A stretch of DNA of 64,000 nt, taken from positions 1,550,001 through 1,614,000 of the forward strand of contig OZ242051.1 of NCBI GenBank assembly GCA_965205255.1. The letters are read 5' to 3'. Source of the stretch: G965205255 sp965205255 (GTDB taxonomy: Bacteria; Pseudomonadota; Gammaproteobacteria; Pseudomonadales; Endozoicomonadaceae). The translations under genes and the position numbers were made by a program. Below are positions 24,662 through 34,046 of the stretch, in pieces. Numbering within the stretch: the stretch's first letter is position 1; each line of letters begins with the position of its first letter. The notes below the pieces were generated by a model. It was not told the origin of the DNA, made no database searches, and saw nothing but the letters and a program-made list of their open reading frames with translations.

Positions 24662-24945
24662 TGGTGTTCCTAGTTTGGTTATTTGTGATAGGGCGAATAG
24701 TTATACATTATAAGCTATAGATGACTTCTTATAAAATCATTACAATATGTATTTCTTAAACAGGAGTATGGATCACATTACTTTTTGCGCCAAATAGCTT
24801 CAGCTGACACCCTTTTTTTCTCAACGGGGTACAGATCAGACGAATATGATGTCAGGTAAAGAGTATACAGTATGGACTGAAGTTTTCACCATTATCTTCT
24901 GTCCGTCTTTTCTTTTATGAAAAGTTACATTATCCATAACAATTA
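24662..24945. other. Intergenic region upstream of xseB
   Basis: No gene seen. It should contain the xseB promoter. Confidence 0.4.
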
Positions 24946-25088
24946 TACCAAAGCCTGCTGCAATAACTTCTTATTGCGCTATTTTGCTGATCGTGCTGTT
25001 ATGCGATGAAGCTCCTCACAATAGCTGGTTATTTTACTCATAACTTCGCCTTTATCAGCAAGCCATAAAAGCTTACTCATAACACTCC
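24946..25088 (-). repeat. Intergenic repeat family, copy 5 (reverse)
   Basis: About 140 bp with ACTTCTTATTGCGCTATTTTGC, TGCTGTTATGCGATGAAGCTCCTCACAATAG (about 24995-25025), CATAACTTCGCCTTTATCAGCAAGCC (about 25039-25064) and CTCATAACA. Close to copy 3 in detail. It lies just downstream of the DUF4236 gene. Confidence 0.78.
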
Positions 25089-25460
25089 TTATGCATTTTT
25101 TGATTTTATAAATAAATAATAATCATAGGTGGTTAAAATTAACCAATTTAATAGTTTGATTGGCACTACTAAAAATAGCCAGTACATAAATACAGCTAGT
25201 TTAAAACAAACACCTGCCAGAATAATTGTCATACGGATAATAATTGGAATGAGCATTAATAAACCAAAAATAGCGTTTAAATCAGAGCCTTTTCTAGCTC
25301 GAAAACGATAGCTTAAACCTGGAATGCCTGTTCGTAGACTGAAGCCTTTAGAGCTAACTGAGCCATATTTAAAGCGACAACTCAGTGAAGCTCCACTTTT
25401 ACTTAGGTTTATACCAAGACCATTTGTTAAATTTAAACGTCGTTGAAATTGAAAAGGCAT
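25089..25460 (-). CDS. DUF4236 membrane protein
   Basis: 123 residues from MPFQFQRRLNLTNGLGINLS (an ATG five codons earlier is possible). The N-terminal 50 residues match DUF4236: RRLNLTNGLGINLSKSGAS, then GFSLRTGIPGLSYR. Two hydrophobic helices follow (about residues 60-80 and 83-110). The domain is common in bacteria and phages, with unknown function. It stands alone in a region of IS debris, which may point to acquisition by transfer (inference). Confidence 0.75.
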   Translation of the reverse strand: MPFQFQRRLNLTNGLGINLSKSGASLSCRFKYGSVSSKGFSLRTGIPGLSYRFRARKGSDLNAIFGLLMLIPIIIRMTIILAGVCFKLAVFMYWLFLVVPIKLLNWLILTTYDYYLFIKSKNA

Positions 25461-25596
25461 TAAAAATACTTTCACCGCTTTTAAAAGCAGCTCCCATGTT
25501 AGTTAGTTTTGTGAATAAATAGCGTGTAATAAATAATATAATATTTTTTATGTCTAATCACGTCTATGTCTTAGAATCTTTTGAATGCATGCTGGA

Positions 25597-25745
25597 GGTT
25601 CTGTTGCAAAATAAGACTTTATTCAAGAAAATGCACTCATTATTAATGCAACTCTTGTAGTATACCATGCCAGCTATCAGCACTAAAGGATGTCATTTTA
25701 GACAAGAACTTATTCTGATGACTGTTCGCTAGTATCTGGCCTACA
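25597..25745 (+). pseudogene. IS6-family left-end fragment
   Basis: Starts with GGTTCTGTTGCAAA, an IS6-type terminal repeat. From 25667 it encodes MPAISTKGCHFRQELILMTVR, then a stop codon replaces the Trp of the conserved V-R-W-Y, followed by Y-L-A-Y. Only the N-terminal part of a transposase is left. It is a different IS6 subgroup from the array-associated element. Confidence 0.65.
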
Positions 25746-25886
25746 GCCTCCGTTGCAAAAAATGAAAAACAAGAATATACATGATGTGTGTTGCCTAAAA
25801 ATAGCATGCAATTTATTGTTGTTTGGGTATGTACAAGTAATAATATGAATAGTTTTTCTGTTACATGTGATTTTTGCAACGGGGCC
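25746..25886. mobile_element. MITE-like element with IS6-type terminal repeats
   Basis: 141 bp bounded by GCCTCCGTTGCAAAAA and, inverted, TTTTTGCAACGGGGCC (14 of 16 positions pair). Both resemble the left end of the array-associated IS. The interior is AT-rich and non-coding. It is best explained as an internally deleted IS6-family derivative. Confidence 0.6.
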
Positions 25887-25911
25887 ATAAAAAGAGGATA
25901 CGAATACGAAT

Positions 25912-26049
25912 ATGGATAATGTACCAACCTGGGTCTATATGGTATTTATAGCAATTGTGTATCTGGGTATAAAGCGTTGTTATACCAGAGTCTTTAATAT
26001 AAGACGCTTGCTAGTTGTACCGGTAATATTTAACCTCAGTTCGACGTAA
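25912..26049 (+). pseudogene. Truncated small membrane protein gene
   Basis: 45 codons starting MDNVPTWVYMVFIAIVYLGIKR, a single hydrophobic helix followed by a basic turn, ending abruptly after NLSST. The N-terminus looks like that of longer multi-helix DUF-type bacterial membrane proteins, so this is probably the 5' remainder of a gene cut by the surrounding IS debris. AAGAGGA lies upstream of the ATG. Confidence 0.45.
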
Positions 26050-26068
26050 GGTGTCTTTTAAAAGCAAT

Positions 26069-26118
26069 CACTTCCATGCATAGTATGGTTTCTCAAGACA
26101 ATACAAAACATGGAAGTG
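26069..26118. repeat. Small inverted repeat of uncertain origin
   Basis: CACTTCCATG and CATGGAAGTG are separated by 30 bp in a stretch with scattered stop codons next to the cyo operon. It may be the end of another decayed insertion element. Confidence 0.35.
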
Positions 26119-26182
26119 CTATGCGTCTAGAAAAAGCACGAAACGACTTTTAGCTGTAGTGAGAGGGTAAGTTGACGGTGCC

Positions 26183-27100
26183 TTATTGAAGAGCACACTC
26201 AATACAAAGCAGAGAGCTAACCATAAAGATCACCAGCAAAGAAATCAAAAACATTTGTCTCCCCCAGCGCTCAGCATTTATGTTCTTTATTTTTTGTAAC
26301 AGACCATAAGCAAACCATCCGCAGCTAATAAGCAACATAACAACACTAAAGATAATAGTAATGTGCTCTGTGTAAAGAAGAAAATAAAGGCATACAATAA
26401 ACAAAACTATCCAGCATAAAATACTATATTGGGTATAGTTAACACCTTTTGCCTGAGGTAGCGTAGAAACACCGGCCTTCTTAAAATCATTTTTCCTGTA
26501 AAGGCTAATGGCCATAAAGTGTGGCATTTGCCAAGTGGTGACAATCAGAAATAACAACACAGCAATATTGTCGAGCACGCCTGTAAATGCGCAATAAGCA
26601 ATTACAGGTGGCATGGCCCCAGCAAAACTACCTGTCAATGTGCTCCAGTGTGAGCGTCGCTTGAGCCAAAGCGTGTAGGGACCAAGATAAACGACAAAAC
26701 CAAATACTGCCATTGTTAAAGTAAGCGTATTCGTGAAAAAATAAAAAAGAAGACAAGAAAGAAACAATAGAATACATGCATAAAGAATAACAGCTGAAAC
26801 CGGTAGTGGCGTCTTTAAAGATGCGCGGTTGCACGTTCGTTGCATGAGACTATCTATATCTCTGTCAATGTAGTTATTAAGTACACCCGATGCCCCAACA
26901 ATTAAAGCAATACCAATCATCGAAGCAAACATTGTAGTTAAATTAAACGAGTGCTTTATGCCAAAAGAAAACCCTGCAAACGCAGTTATAATATTTCCAC
27001 CAATAATTCCTGGTTTTGCAAGAGCAATTAAATGCTTTACCCAACCAGAAAATGTAAACGACACATTATAATTTGGTCGCAGAGATTCTTTCAATGACAT
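26183..27100 (-). CDS. cyoE: Protoheme IX farnesyltransferase
   Basis: 305 residues, polytopic. Makes haem O from haem B for the bo3 oxidase. UbiA-superfamily motif NYIDRDIDSLMQRT with following LKTPLPV is present, along with about nine membrane helices. The start is 5 bp after the cyoD stop. Last gene of the operon, directly followed by IS debris. Confidence 0.95.
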   Translation of the reverse strand: MSLKESLRPNYNVSFTFSGWVKHLIALAKPGIIGGNIITAFAGFSFGIKHSFNLTTMFASMIGIALIVGASGVLNNYIDRDIDSLMQRTCNRASLKTPLPVSAVILYACILLFLSCLLFYFFTNTLTLTMAVFGFVVYLGPYTLWLKRRSHWSTLTGSFAGAMPPVIAYCAFTGVLDNIAVLLFLIVTTWQMPHFMAISLYRKNDFKKAGVSTLPQAKGVNYTQYSILCWIVLFIVCLYFLLYTEHITIIFSVVMLLISCGWFAYGLLQKIKNINAERWGRQMFLISLLVIFMVSSLLCIECALQ

Positions 27101-27105
27101 ACCTT

Positions 27106-27438
27106 TTACATCATATTCATATTTAAGTTAAACATAATCCAAATGGATGCTGCCACTATCACTACAACAATTAAAGCAGCAAATACAAACGCACTGATAT
27201 TCAAATAAGGTTTTCGGTCTTCATTCAGATGCAAAAACATTAACAACTGCACCAATAACTGAAATACTGCCAAGACAGAAATAAAGGCAACTACACCCAT
27301 GGGGCTAAACCAATGATAGGCTACAGCAGCAAAAGCTAGCAAAGTCAAAACAATCGAAAGGATAAACCCAACAATGTAGGAGGCTAAAGATCCATGAGCA
27401 CCATCGTCATGCGAATGGTGTGTTGATAATTCTGCCAT
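27106..27438 (-). CDS. cyoD: Cytochrome bo3 oxidase subunit IV
   Basis: 110 residues with three membrane helices: GSLASYIVGFILSIVLTLLA, MGVVAFISVLAVFQLLVQLL and the segment around residues 80-103. MFLHLNEDRKPYLN is the family signature. Assists assembly of the oxidase in the inner membrane. It abuts cyoC without a gap. Confidence 0.95.
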   Translation of the reverse strand: MAELSTHHSHDDGAHGSLASYIVGFILSIVLTLLAFAAVAYHWFSPMGVVAFISVLAVFQLLVQLLMFLHLNEDRKPYLNISAFVFAALIVVVIVAASIWIMFNLNMNMM

Positions 27439-28032
27439 TTACATCACCCCGAACAAATAAACAATAGTAAAAAGAAGAATCCAGACAATATCTAGAAAAT
27501 GCCAGAACAGGCTAAAAGTTCTGAATTTAACTATTGTTACAGGATTCGTTCCATGTATACATAGCTGAACACCCAGAATAATCATCCAAAATAAACCAAT
27601 ACTTACATGCAATCCATGAGTACCAACTAATGTAAAAAAAGATGATAAAAAGGCGCTTGTGGACCAGTCATGTCCCTGAACATAAAACTCATGAAACTCT
27701 TTGACCTCCATAATAACAAACATTAATCCCAACAGGAAAGTAACTAGCAGACACCAGATGGCTGTTTTTTTATAGCCTTTATTTAATGCCAGCATCACCA
27801 GCCCACAGGTAAAACTACTTGTTAAAAGTGCCAGAGTTTCAACCAGAACAAAAGGCAAACTAAAAAGATCTTTAGCACCCGGTCCGCCAAAAGTATTGTT
27901 ATGAAGAACAGCATAAGAAGCGAACAGGCATGAAAACAATATGCAATCGCTCATTATATAGATCCAGAAGCCAAATACATTTACGGAGCTCTGGTCATGG
28001 TGGTGATTTTTCGCATAAGTGATCGCGCTCAT
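27439..28032 (-). CDS. cyoC: Cytochrome bo3 oxidase subunit III
   Basis: 197 residues, five membrane helices, heme-copper oxidase subunit III family (FGFWIYIMSDCILFSCLFASYAVL; EFHEFYVQGHDWSTSAFLSSFFTLVGTHGLHV, residues about 111-142). Overlaps the cyoB stop by 4 bp, so translation is coupled. Structural subunit of the quinol oxidase in the inner membrane. Confidence 0.95.
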   Translation of the reverse strand: MSAITYAKNHHHDQSSVNVFGFWIYIMSDCILFSCLFASYAVLHNNTFGGPGAKDLFSLPFVLVETLALLTSSFTCGLVMLALNKGYKKTAIWCLLVTFLLGLMFVIMEVKEFHEFYVQGHDWSTSAFLSSFFTLVGTHGLHVSIGLFWMIILGVQLCIHGTNPVTIVKFRTFSLFWHFLDIVWILLFTIVYLFGVM

Positions 28033-30005
28033 GACTGGAGTACTCCTGCAGTAGCTTCAGTTTTTTTCACTTCATCTGCTTCAATATAATAATCCCTGTT
28101 GTAATCAAATCCTCTGCAAATCAAGCAGATAACAAAAGCGGCAAAACCAAGTATTGCCAGCCAGAATATATGCCATATCATGCTAAAGCAGAAAAAGAAC
28201 AGACAAATACCGATAATAAACGGAATACCTGAGTTTTTAGGCATATGAATGCGCTCATATTCAGGTTTTTTTGTTTTATTACCCTGTGTTTCTTCCTGTT
28301 TTTGATCCCACAAAGGATCCAGATCTTTAATCTGTGGAACATGTGCAAAGTTATAAACAGGTGGTGGTGATGGAATAGACCATTCCAGTGTGCGACCATC
28401 CCAGCAATCACCTTCACATCGATTTTCGTTACGTTGCTTAAAGCTCACAAAAAGCTGAACAACCTGCAAAATAATACCAATCAATACAAGTAACGTTCCG
28501 ATAGCAGCTACAACAAGATATGGGTGCCAGCCGGTTGCCTCACTATAGTGGCTAAGGCGCCGGGTCATACCCATAAATCCGAGGATATATAACGGCATAA
28601 AGGCGACATAGAAACCAACAAACCAGAACCAAAAAACCCATTTACCAATGCGCTCATTCAACCTGAAGCCAAACACTTTTGGAAACCAGTAAATAAACCC
28701 AGCAAAATAACCAAAGACAACACCACCAATAATTACGTTATGAAAGTGAGCAACAAGGAACAGGCTATTATGTAACTGGAAATCTGCGGCAGGTATAGAC
28801 ATCAGCACACCAGTCATACCACCGATGCCAAAAGTAACTAAAAACCCAATAGTCCAGATCATGGGTGTTGCAAAGGTTATACGACCACGATACATGGTGA
28901 ATAACCAGTTAAATATTTTTACTCCCGTCGGTATTGCTATAATCATCGTAGTTATACCAAAAAAGGCATTTACAACTGGTCCGGCTCCCATTGTAAAGAA
29001 ATGGTGCAACCAGACAATAAATGACAAAAATGTTATCGATGCCGTTGCATAAACCATTGCAGTATAACCAAAAAGTCGTTTTTTGCAGAAGGTGGCAACA
29101 ACTTCTGAAAAAATCCCAAATGCCGGAAGTATTAATATATAAACCTCAGGATGTCCCCAAGCCCAGATCAGGTTGATATACATCATCATATTTCCGCCGT
29201 AACCGGATGTAAAAAAATGCATATCGAACATGCGGTCGACCCAAAGTAAGCCAAGCGTTGCTGCCAATATAGGAAAGGCCAGAATAACCAAAATCATGGT
29301 GCAAAGAGCTGTCCACGTAAACACCGGCATTTTCATTAAGGTCATGCCAGGGCAACGCATTTTCAAAATGGTTACCAGGAAGTTAATTCCAGCCAGCAAC
29401 GTCCCTGCTCCCGATATTTGTAAGCTCCATATGTAGTAATCAACCCCTACCCCCGGGCTAAAGGTAAGCTCCGATAAGGGTGGATAGGCCAACCAGCCAG
29501 TTTTTGCAAACTCCCCAATGACCAACGAAAGATTAACTAAAATAGTAGCAATAGCAAATAACCAAAAACTAAGTGCATTCAAAAATGGAAATGCAACATC
29601 CCTCGCACCAATCTGAAGTGGTACTACAATGTTAATCAATCCAAACATCAATGGCATCGCCATGAAGAAAATCATGATAACACCATGAGCGGTAAATATT
29701 TGATCGTAATGTTCGGGTGGAAGAAATCCGTGGTGTGAACCCACTGAAACCATTAAGTTTGCACGCATTAGTATGGCATCTGAAAACCCTCGAACCAACA
29801 TTATTAATGCTACAAGAACGTACATAATACCAATTTTTTTATGGTCAACTGTCGTCAACCACTCAGTCCATAACCATGTCCACTTTTTGAAATAAAAAAG
29901 TACAAATAATATCGCGACAACCACCAGTGCCATAAAAATACCAGCCCCGACTATTATGGGCGTGTGTGGTATCGCTGACCATGAAAGCTTACCAAGTATT
30001 TGCAT
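28029..30005 (-). CDS. cyoB: Cytochrome bo3 oxidase subunit I
   Basis: 658 residues, close to E. coli CyoB (663). Catalytic proton-pumping subunit carrying haem b, haem o3 and CuB. Ligand regions are visible: the low-spin haem His in DQIFTAHGVIMIFFMAMP, the CuB His with the cross-linked Tyr in WAWGHPEVYILILPAFG, the two CuB His in IVWLHHFFTMG, and AHFHNVIIGG with the haem ligands. WTTVDHKKIG-like entry (LTTVDHKKIGIMY) is typical. Reduces oxygen with ubiquinol. Confidence 0.98.
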   Translation of the reverse strand: MQILGKLSWSAIPHTPIIVGAGIFMALVVVAILFVLFYFKKWTWLWTEWLTTVDHKKIGIMYVLVALIMLVRGFSDAILMRANLMVSVGSHHGFLPPEHYDQIFTAHGVIMIFFMAMPLMFGLINIVVPLQIGARDVAFPFLNALSFWLFAIATILVNLSLVIGEFAKTGWLAYPPLSELTFSPGVGVDYYIWSLQISGAGTLLAGINFLVTILKMRCPGMTLMKMPVFTWTALCTMILVILAFPILAATLGLLWVDRMFDMHFFTSGYGGNMMMYINLIWAWGHPEVYILILPAFGIFSEVVATFCKKRLFGYTAMVYATASITFLSFIVWLHHFFTMGAGPVVNAFFGITTMIIAIPTGVKIFNWLFTMYRGRITFATPMIWTIGFLVTFGIGGMTGVLMSIPAADFQLHNSLFLVAHFHNVIIGGVVFGYFAGFIYWFPKVFGFRLNERIGKWVFWFWFVGFYVAFMPLYILGFMGMTRRLSHYSEATGWHPYLVVAAIGTLLVLIGIILQVVQLFVSFKQRNENRCEGDCWDGRTLEWSIPSPPPVYNFAHVPQIKDLDPLWDQKQEETQGNKTKKPEYERIHMPKNSGIPFIIGICLFFFCFSMIWHIFWLAILGFAAFVICLICRGFDYNRDYYIEADEVKKTEATAGVLQS

Positions 30006-30066
30006 GTGTCAAAGCCCTTATCCTTTAAATAATCTGTATACTTTAATCAATTTGTTAAATTGGCTT

Positions 30067-30942
30067 TTAACCATTTTTTGTATTTTTTTCAGGTTTCATA
30101 TATTTCATAATTACCTGAGAAAATAGCCCCTTATTAACCGATGAATACAATGTTACAGGAAGATATTCACTTGGTTTTGCAAGCTCATCATATACCGCTT
30201 TAGTGAGATGATTTGGAGAATGTTGAGCTTTTTTAACCCACGCAGTAAAATCTTCATCACCAGACACTTTGATATCAAAATGCATTCCTGAGAATCCATC
30301 ACCACTAAAGTTAGCAGACTGACCTTTATATGTACCCACTGTATCTGCGAGCATATGTAGCTTCGTCTGCATACCAGGCATGGTCATAATCTGGCTACCA
30401 ATTTGTGGAATCCAAAAAGAGTTCATTGGTGCATCAGAAGTTAGTTTAAAAGCAACAGGTGTGTTCACAGGTACTTCCAAGTAATTAACAGTAGCAATGT
30501 TTAAATCAGGATAAATAAACAGCCACTTCCAATCCAGAGAAACCACTTCTACATTAATCGGCTTTTTACCCGATTTAGCTTCAATGGGCCTGTAAGGATC
30601 AAGCGTATGAGAAGATATCCAAGTAATTGTTGCCAATACAATTATAATGATGCAGGGAATCGCCCACCATACAAACTCCAGCCAGTTATTATGCGCCCAG
30701 TTTGGTGTGTATTTGGAAGACTTATTAGAAGACCTGTATTTCCATGTAAATACCAATGTCAGAATTATGACAGGTACAACAACGCAAAGCATCAATATAA
30801 TCGCAATGGTTATCAATTCGCGCTGCTCACGAGCTACAACTCCAACAGGATCAAAGAGTGTTAGTTTACACCCGGATAACATGCATATAGCTGCAATAAG
30901 CGTGATAGATTTCATCAAGCGTCTTACAGAATGTTCAGCCAT
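30067..30942 (-). CDS. cyoA: Cytochrome bo3 oxidase subunit II (lipoprotein)
   Basis: 291 residues from MAEHSVRRLMKSITLIAAI, chosen because TTAGGATGA precedes this ATG at good distance; an ATG three codons earlier is possible. Lipobox L-S-G-C, then two membrane helices and a periplasmic cupredoxin-like domain (EVVSLDWKWLFIYPDLNIATVNYL; SDAPMNSFWIPQIGSQIMTMPGM) without the CuA ligands, as expected for a quinol oxidase. First gene of cyoABCDE. Confidence 0.96.
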   Translation of the reverse strand: MAEHSVRRLMKSITLIAAICMLSGCKLTLFDPVGVVAREQRELITIAIILMLCVVVPVIILTLVFTWKYRSSNKSSKYTPNWAHNNWLEFVWWAIPCIIIIVLATITWISSHTLDPYRPIEAKSGKKPINVEVVSLDWKWLFIYPDLNIATVNYLEVPVNTPVAFKLTSDAPMNSFWIPQIGSQIMTMPGMQTKLHMLADTVGTYKGQSANFSGDGFSGMHFDIKVSGDEDFTAWVKKAQHSPNHLTKAVYDELAKPSEYLPVTLYSSVNKGLFSQVIMKYMKPEKNTKNG

Positions 30943-32175
30943 TATGATCATCCTAATATCATTTTTAAATATTTTTCTGGTTAATATAAACTGATGGTAC
31001 TACGTAGTTTGTATAAAATTATGGTACCAGAACTGCTAATAAACCATCCAAAACTATGTTTACCTTCAGCAAAACTTTTATATACAGGAAAGCACAAAAA
31101 AGATTTTGAAAGTCTACAAAAAATCAAACGGATTACTACATACTACAGTGCAAAACCATCGTCTTTTTTATTTTCTTATAGTTACTCTAAATTGTACTTT
31201 GATCCTTTAAATTTATAGTACTGCAGTTTCGGTATATACGTTACATGAATAGGGAAATAGAAGTAAAGCAAAGAATGCAAAAATATACGAATCAGGCACT
31301 TTACAAAACATGTCACTATATTCCATTGCAACAACACACTAATCTTACAGATAGGTAAGAGTTTATAACACTCAATATAAAAACAAATACATCTGCTACG
31401 AACTTTGCCAGCATGCTAGCAACCACCAGGTTACAATTTCATTGCCGTATAAAGCCCAGATCCACAAGTTATTAGTGTTACCCATGCAAGTTTAACCGTT
31501 TACATAACAATCAATAAAAGAATCACCGGTCTAAGTGTAAAGGGGAACCCAAATATAATTATATTTATTTATTATAAATTTAAATCAAATAGGTATAAAA
31601 GAGATTACAAATAACGCTTCAGGTCAGCGTTAAATGTAAACGAATGATATTTATATATATGACGTTAGACTTATATTATCAGCAAGATCTTTTTCACACT
31701 TTTAGGTCTCACTTTGCCTGTGAGACTCTTGATAAAGAACTGGTTTCCTTTGCTATTCTTTCTAAAGGTGACAAAATGTGAAGGAGAAGTAGTTGCTACA
31801 ATTAGCTATTTTTGATCAAAATTTTGTAACTTCCTGCTAAAACTTTCAGGATTTTCAAGTAAAAAAGGGATAGTGCCTCCAATTTTCAGTTACCCTAAAA
31901 TTCATACTGTTCAATGTAAGTTTTGATCACTTTATCATGTGGCTCTGGCCACTTTGCAAAGCAAATTATTTTCCTTGTCCGCCATTTGATTCTTATGCTC
32001 AGGTTCAGATTGCGACATTCTATGACTTAGGTATATTACTTACTAACCGTGTGATTTCCACAGACAAGCAGCATTTATAGTTGCCCCTGTTATCAATAAA
32101 CAGGTGCTGAATGCGAAAACTCTTCAGGTTTTTTTAAAGTTCGCAATACAGTATTAACGCCAACTTTCAACACTC
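30943..32175. other. Long, mostly empty intergenic region
   Basis: About 1.2 kb without a convincing gene. The right part (about 31690-32170), read on the minus strand, has several short stop-interrupted stretches and may be a decayed gene, but I cannot name a family. The cyo promoter should lie at the left end. No intergenic repeat copy is seen here. Confidence 0.5.
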
Positions 32176-32313
32176 TTACAGTGTAATTGACGTTTGAATC
32201 ATTGAGAGCCATAGACACAATACATGCAAGATAGAGTAATTATTGTCTTTTTTTACAGTAGGTAGCGGCACCGGAACTACTCCACTACTATTACCATTAA
32301 TTTTTCTATCCAT
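32176..32313 (-). CDS. Small hypothetical protein or gene fragment
   Basis: 45 codons beginning MDRKINGNSSGVVPVPLPTV, with a clear GGGAG ribosome-binding site 6 bp before the ATG. The second half (YSILHVLCLWLSMIQTSITL) is hydrophobic. The good start signal and short length suggest either a small membrane peptide or the surviving 5' end of a broken gene; the downstream sequence has scattered stops, which favours the latter. Confidence 0.35.
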   Translation of the reverse strand: MDRKINGNSSGVVPVPLPTVKKDNNYSILHVLCLWLSMIQTSITL

Positions 32314-32495
32314 AACAAACTCCCTTTACCATACGCAGTTTTATCAAAGTTTAGGAATAAATACTACTCAAGAATAAATACGACTCAAATAAAAAGCTAT
32401 TAGCGTGAGTGGTTAAGAATAAATAAAATGTTGTGAATAAAATGGAAAGTATTTGACAGCAAGTGCCATAAAGTCACGTCAAAAAAACGCAGTCA

Positions 32496-33917
32496 TTAAT
32501 GAAAGTCGTCTGGAGGGAAACTGAGTGTCAATTTTTTACCGAGTTTTTCTTCGAGCTCATCAATCAAGAAAGCATCATCTTCACAGGCAAAACTTACAGA
32601 CACACCTTCTGTACCGGCTCTTCCTGTTCTGCCAACACGGTGAACATAGTCTTCAGCATCTTCCGGCAGATTGTAATTAATGACATGACTAACGCCTTCA
32701 ATGTGAATTCCTCTGCCTGCAACATCAGTGGCAACTAACACATTTATTTTACCTGATTTAAACTTTTCTAACGTGCTGATACGTTTTTTTTGAGGTACAT
32801 CCCCGGAAATATAGTCTGCTTTAACACCATCTTTTTGTAAAAGCTCTGCTATTTTACGCGTTTCATAGCGTCGGTTTGCAAAAATAATAACCTTATTCAG
32901 TTTTTTTTGTGTAATAAGGTTATATAGAGTTTTGTATTTATCTTTAGCTGTTACCATATAAATTTTTTGATCAATAGTGTCGATGACAGCACTTTCTGCT
33001 GCAATTTCCACATTAACAGGATGCCACGTCCATTGATCTGTTAAACGGAGAATATCATCTGTAAATGTTGCAGAAAAAAACAATGTCTGACGATCGCCTA
33101 CTCTTGGTGTTTCTAAAACGATGCGACGAACTTGTGGTATAAAACCCATATCAAGCATTCTGTCTGCTTCATCAAGCACCAGCGTTTCTGTTAAGTCTAA
33201 AAACACTTCTCGGCGGGAAATAAAGTCTAATAAGCGCCCAGGTGTTGCAATAAGAATATCAACAAACCCTTTTTCTAGCTGTGCTTTTTGTTTTTCAACA
33301 TCAACACCACCAACCAACATCACAGTACGTAAATTAGTATACTTTGTAAGGGCTTTTGCATCTTCACCTATTTGAAGCACGAGCTCTCGCGTGGGTGCAA
33401 TGATTACTACTCTCGTTTCACCTAAATAGCGCTGAGCAGGGGGTGGAATTTCTAGCAATAACTTAATGGCTGTAATTAAAAAGGCGGCTGTTTTGCCGGT
33501 ACCTGTTTGAGCTTTACCGACAGCGTCTTTCCCCTGTAAAGTATGAGACAATATTTCAGCCTGTATAGGTGTACAATATTTGAAGCCCAGGTCAAAAATC
33601 CCATGCATTAATTCATCAGGTAAATCAAAGTCATGAAAGCGGGTTTTATCTTCAGCCAAAGGCACATCAAACATATCTGGATGCCATTCAGGCTTTATTG
33701 CTTTTTTTCTGGTAGTATTTTTATTTCTGGAAGGTAAAGTATTTTGGGGTACTTTATTGTTTTTTCGGTTACGTCCTTTACTGGCCTGATTCCGGTCAGG
33801 CTTTTCAAGCTTTGCTTTGTTTTCCTGTGGGCAGGTAGACATATCAGACTTGTTTCGTTTGCTGTCGACTGAATCTTCCGTCGCTAATAATTTTCTAAAA
33901 ATACCGGTAATAGGCAA
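32496..33917 (-). CDS. rhlB: DEAD-box ATP-dependent RNA helicase, RhlB-like
   Basis: 473 residues. Core helicase motifs are complete: Q motif (F-D-L-G-F-K-Y-C-T-P-I-Q), AQTGTGKT, PTRELVLQIG, TPGRLLDF, VLDEADRMLDMGF, SATF, and the second domain IFANRR, ATDVAGRGIH and HRVGRTGRAG. An added N-terminal 75 residues are basic and low-complexity (KGRNRKNNKVP, RNKNTTRKKAIKPEW), seen in RhlB-type proteins of pseudomonads. Unwinds structured RNA, often with the RNA degradosome. Assignment to RhlB rather than RhlE rests on overall resemblance. Confidence 0.8.
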   Translation of the reverse strand: MPITGIFRKLLATEDSVDSKRNKSDMSTCPQENKAKLEKPDRNQASKGRNRKNNKVPQNTLPSRNKNTTRKKAIKPEWHPDMFDVPLAEDKTRFHDFDLPDELMHGIFDLGFKYCTPIQAEILSHTLQGKDAVGKAQTGTGKTAAFLITAIKLLLEIPPPAQRYLGETRVVIIAPTRELVLQIGEDAKALTKYTNLRTVMLVGGVDVEKQKAQLEKGFVDILIATPGRLLDFISRREVFLDLTETLVLDEADRMLDMGFIPQVRRIVLETPRVGDRQTLFFSATFTDDILRLTDQWTWHPVNVEIAAESAVIDTIDQKIYMVTAKDKYKTLYNLITQKKLNKVIIFANRRYETRKIAELLQKDGVKADYISGDVPQKKRISTLEKFKSGKINVLVATDVAGRGIHIEGVSHVINYNLPEDAEDYVHRVGRTGRAGTEGVSVSFACEDDAFLIDELEEKLGKKLTLSFPPDDFH

Positions 33918-34046
33918 TTCGGCTCAACCCTTTACTAATTAACTCAGCTCAAGCTTTTACTAATTATGACCAGAGTTTGACGACAAATCATAGCATATAA
34001 CGGTAGTTATGCCTACTACTCTTTGCTAACACACCGCTTATAATTA

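Noticed and set aside
28825..29052. Open frames opposite cyoB and similar shadows opposite other large genes
   Set aside because: They lie wholly inside well-supported genes on the other strand and lack start signals.
30994..31218. 74-codon open frame upstream of cyoA
   Set aside because: No start signal and no protein-like pattern; lies where the cyo promoter is expected.
31690..32170. Degraded gene on the minus strand
   Set aside because: Short stretches look protein-like but are broken by many stops, and I recognise no family.
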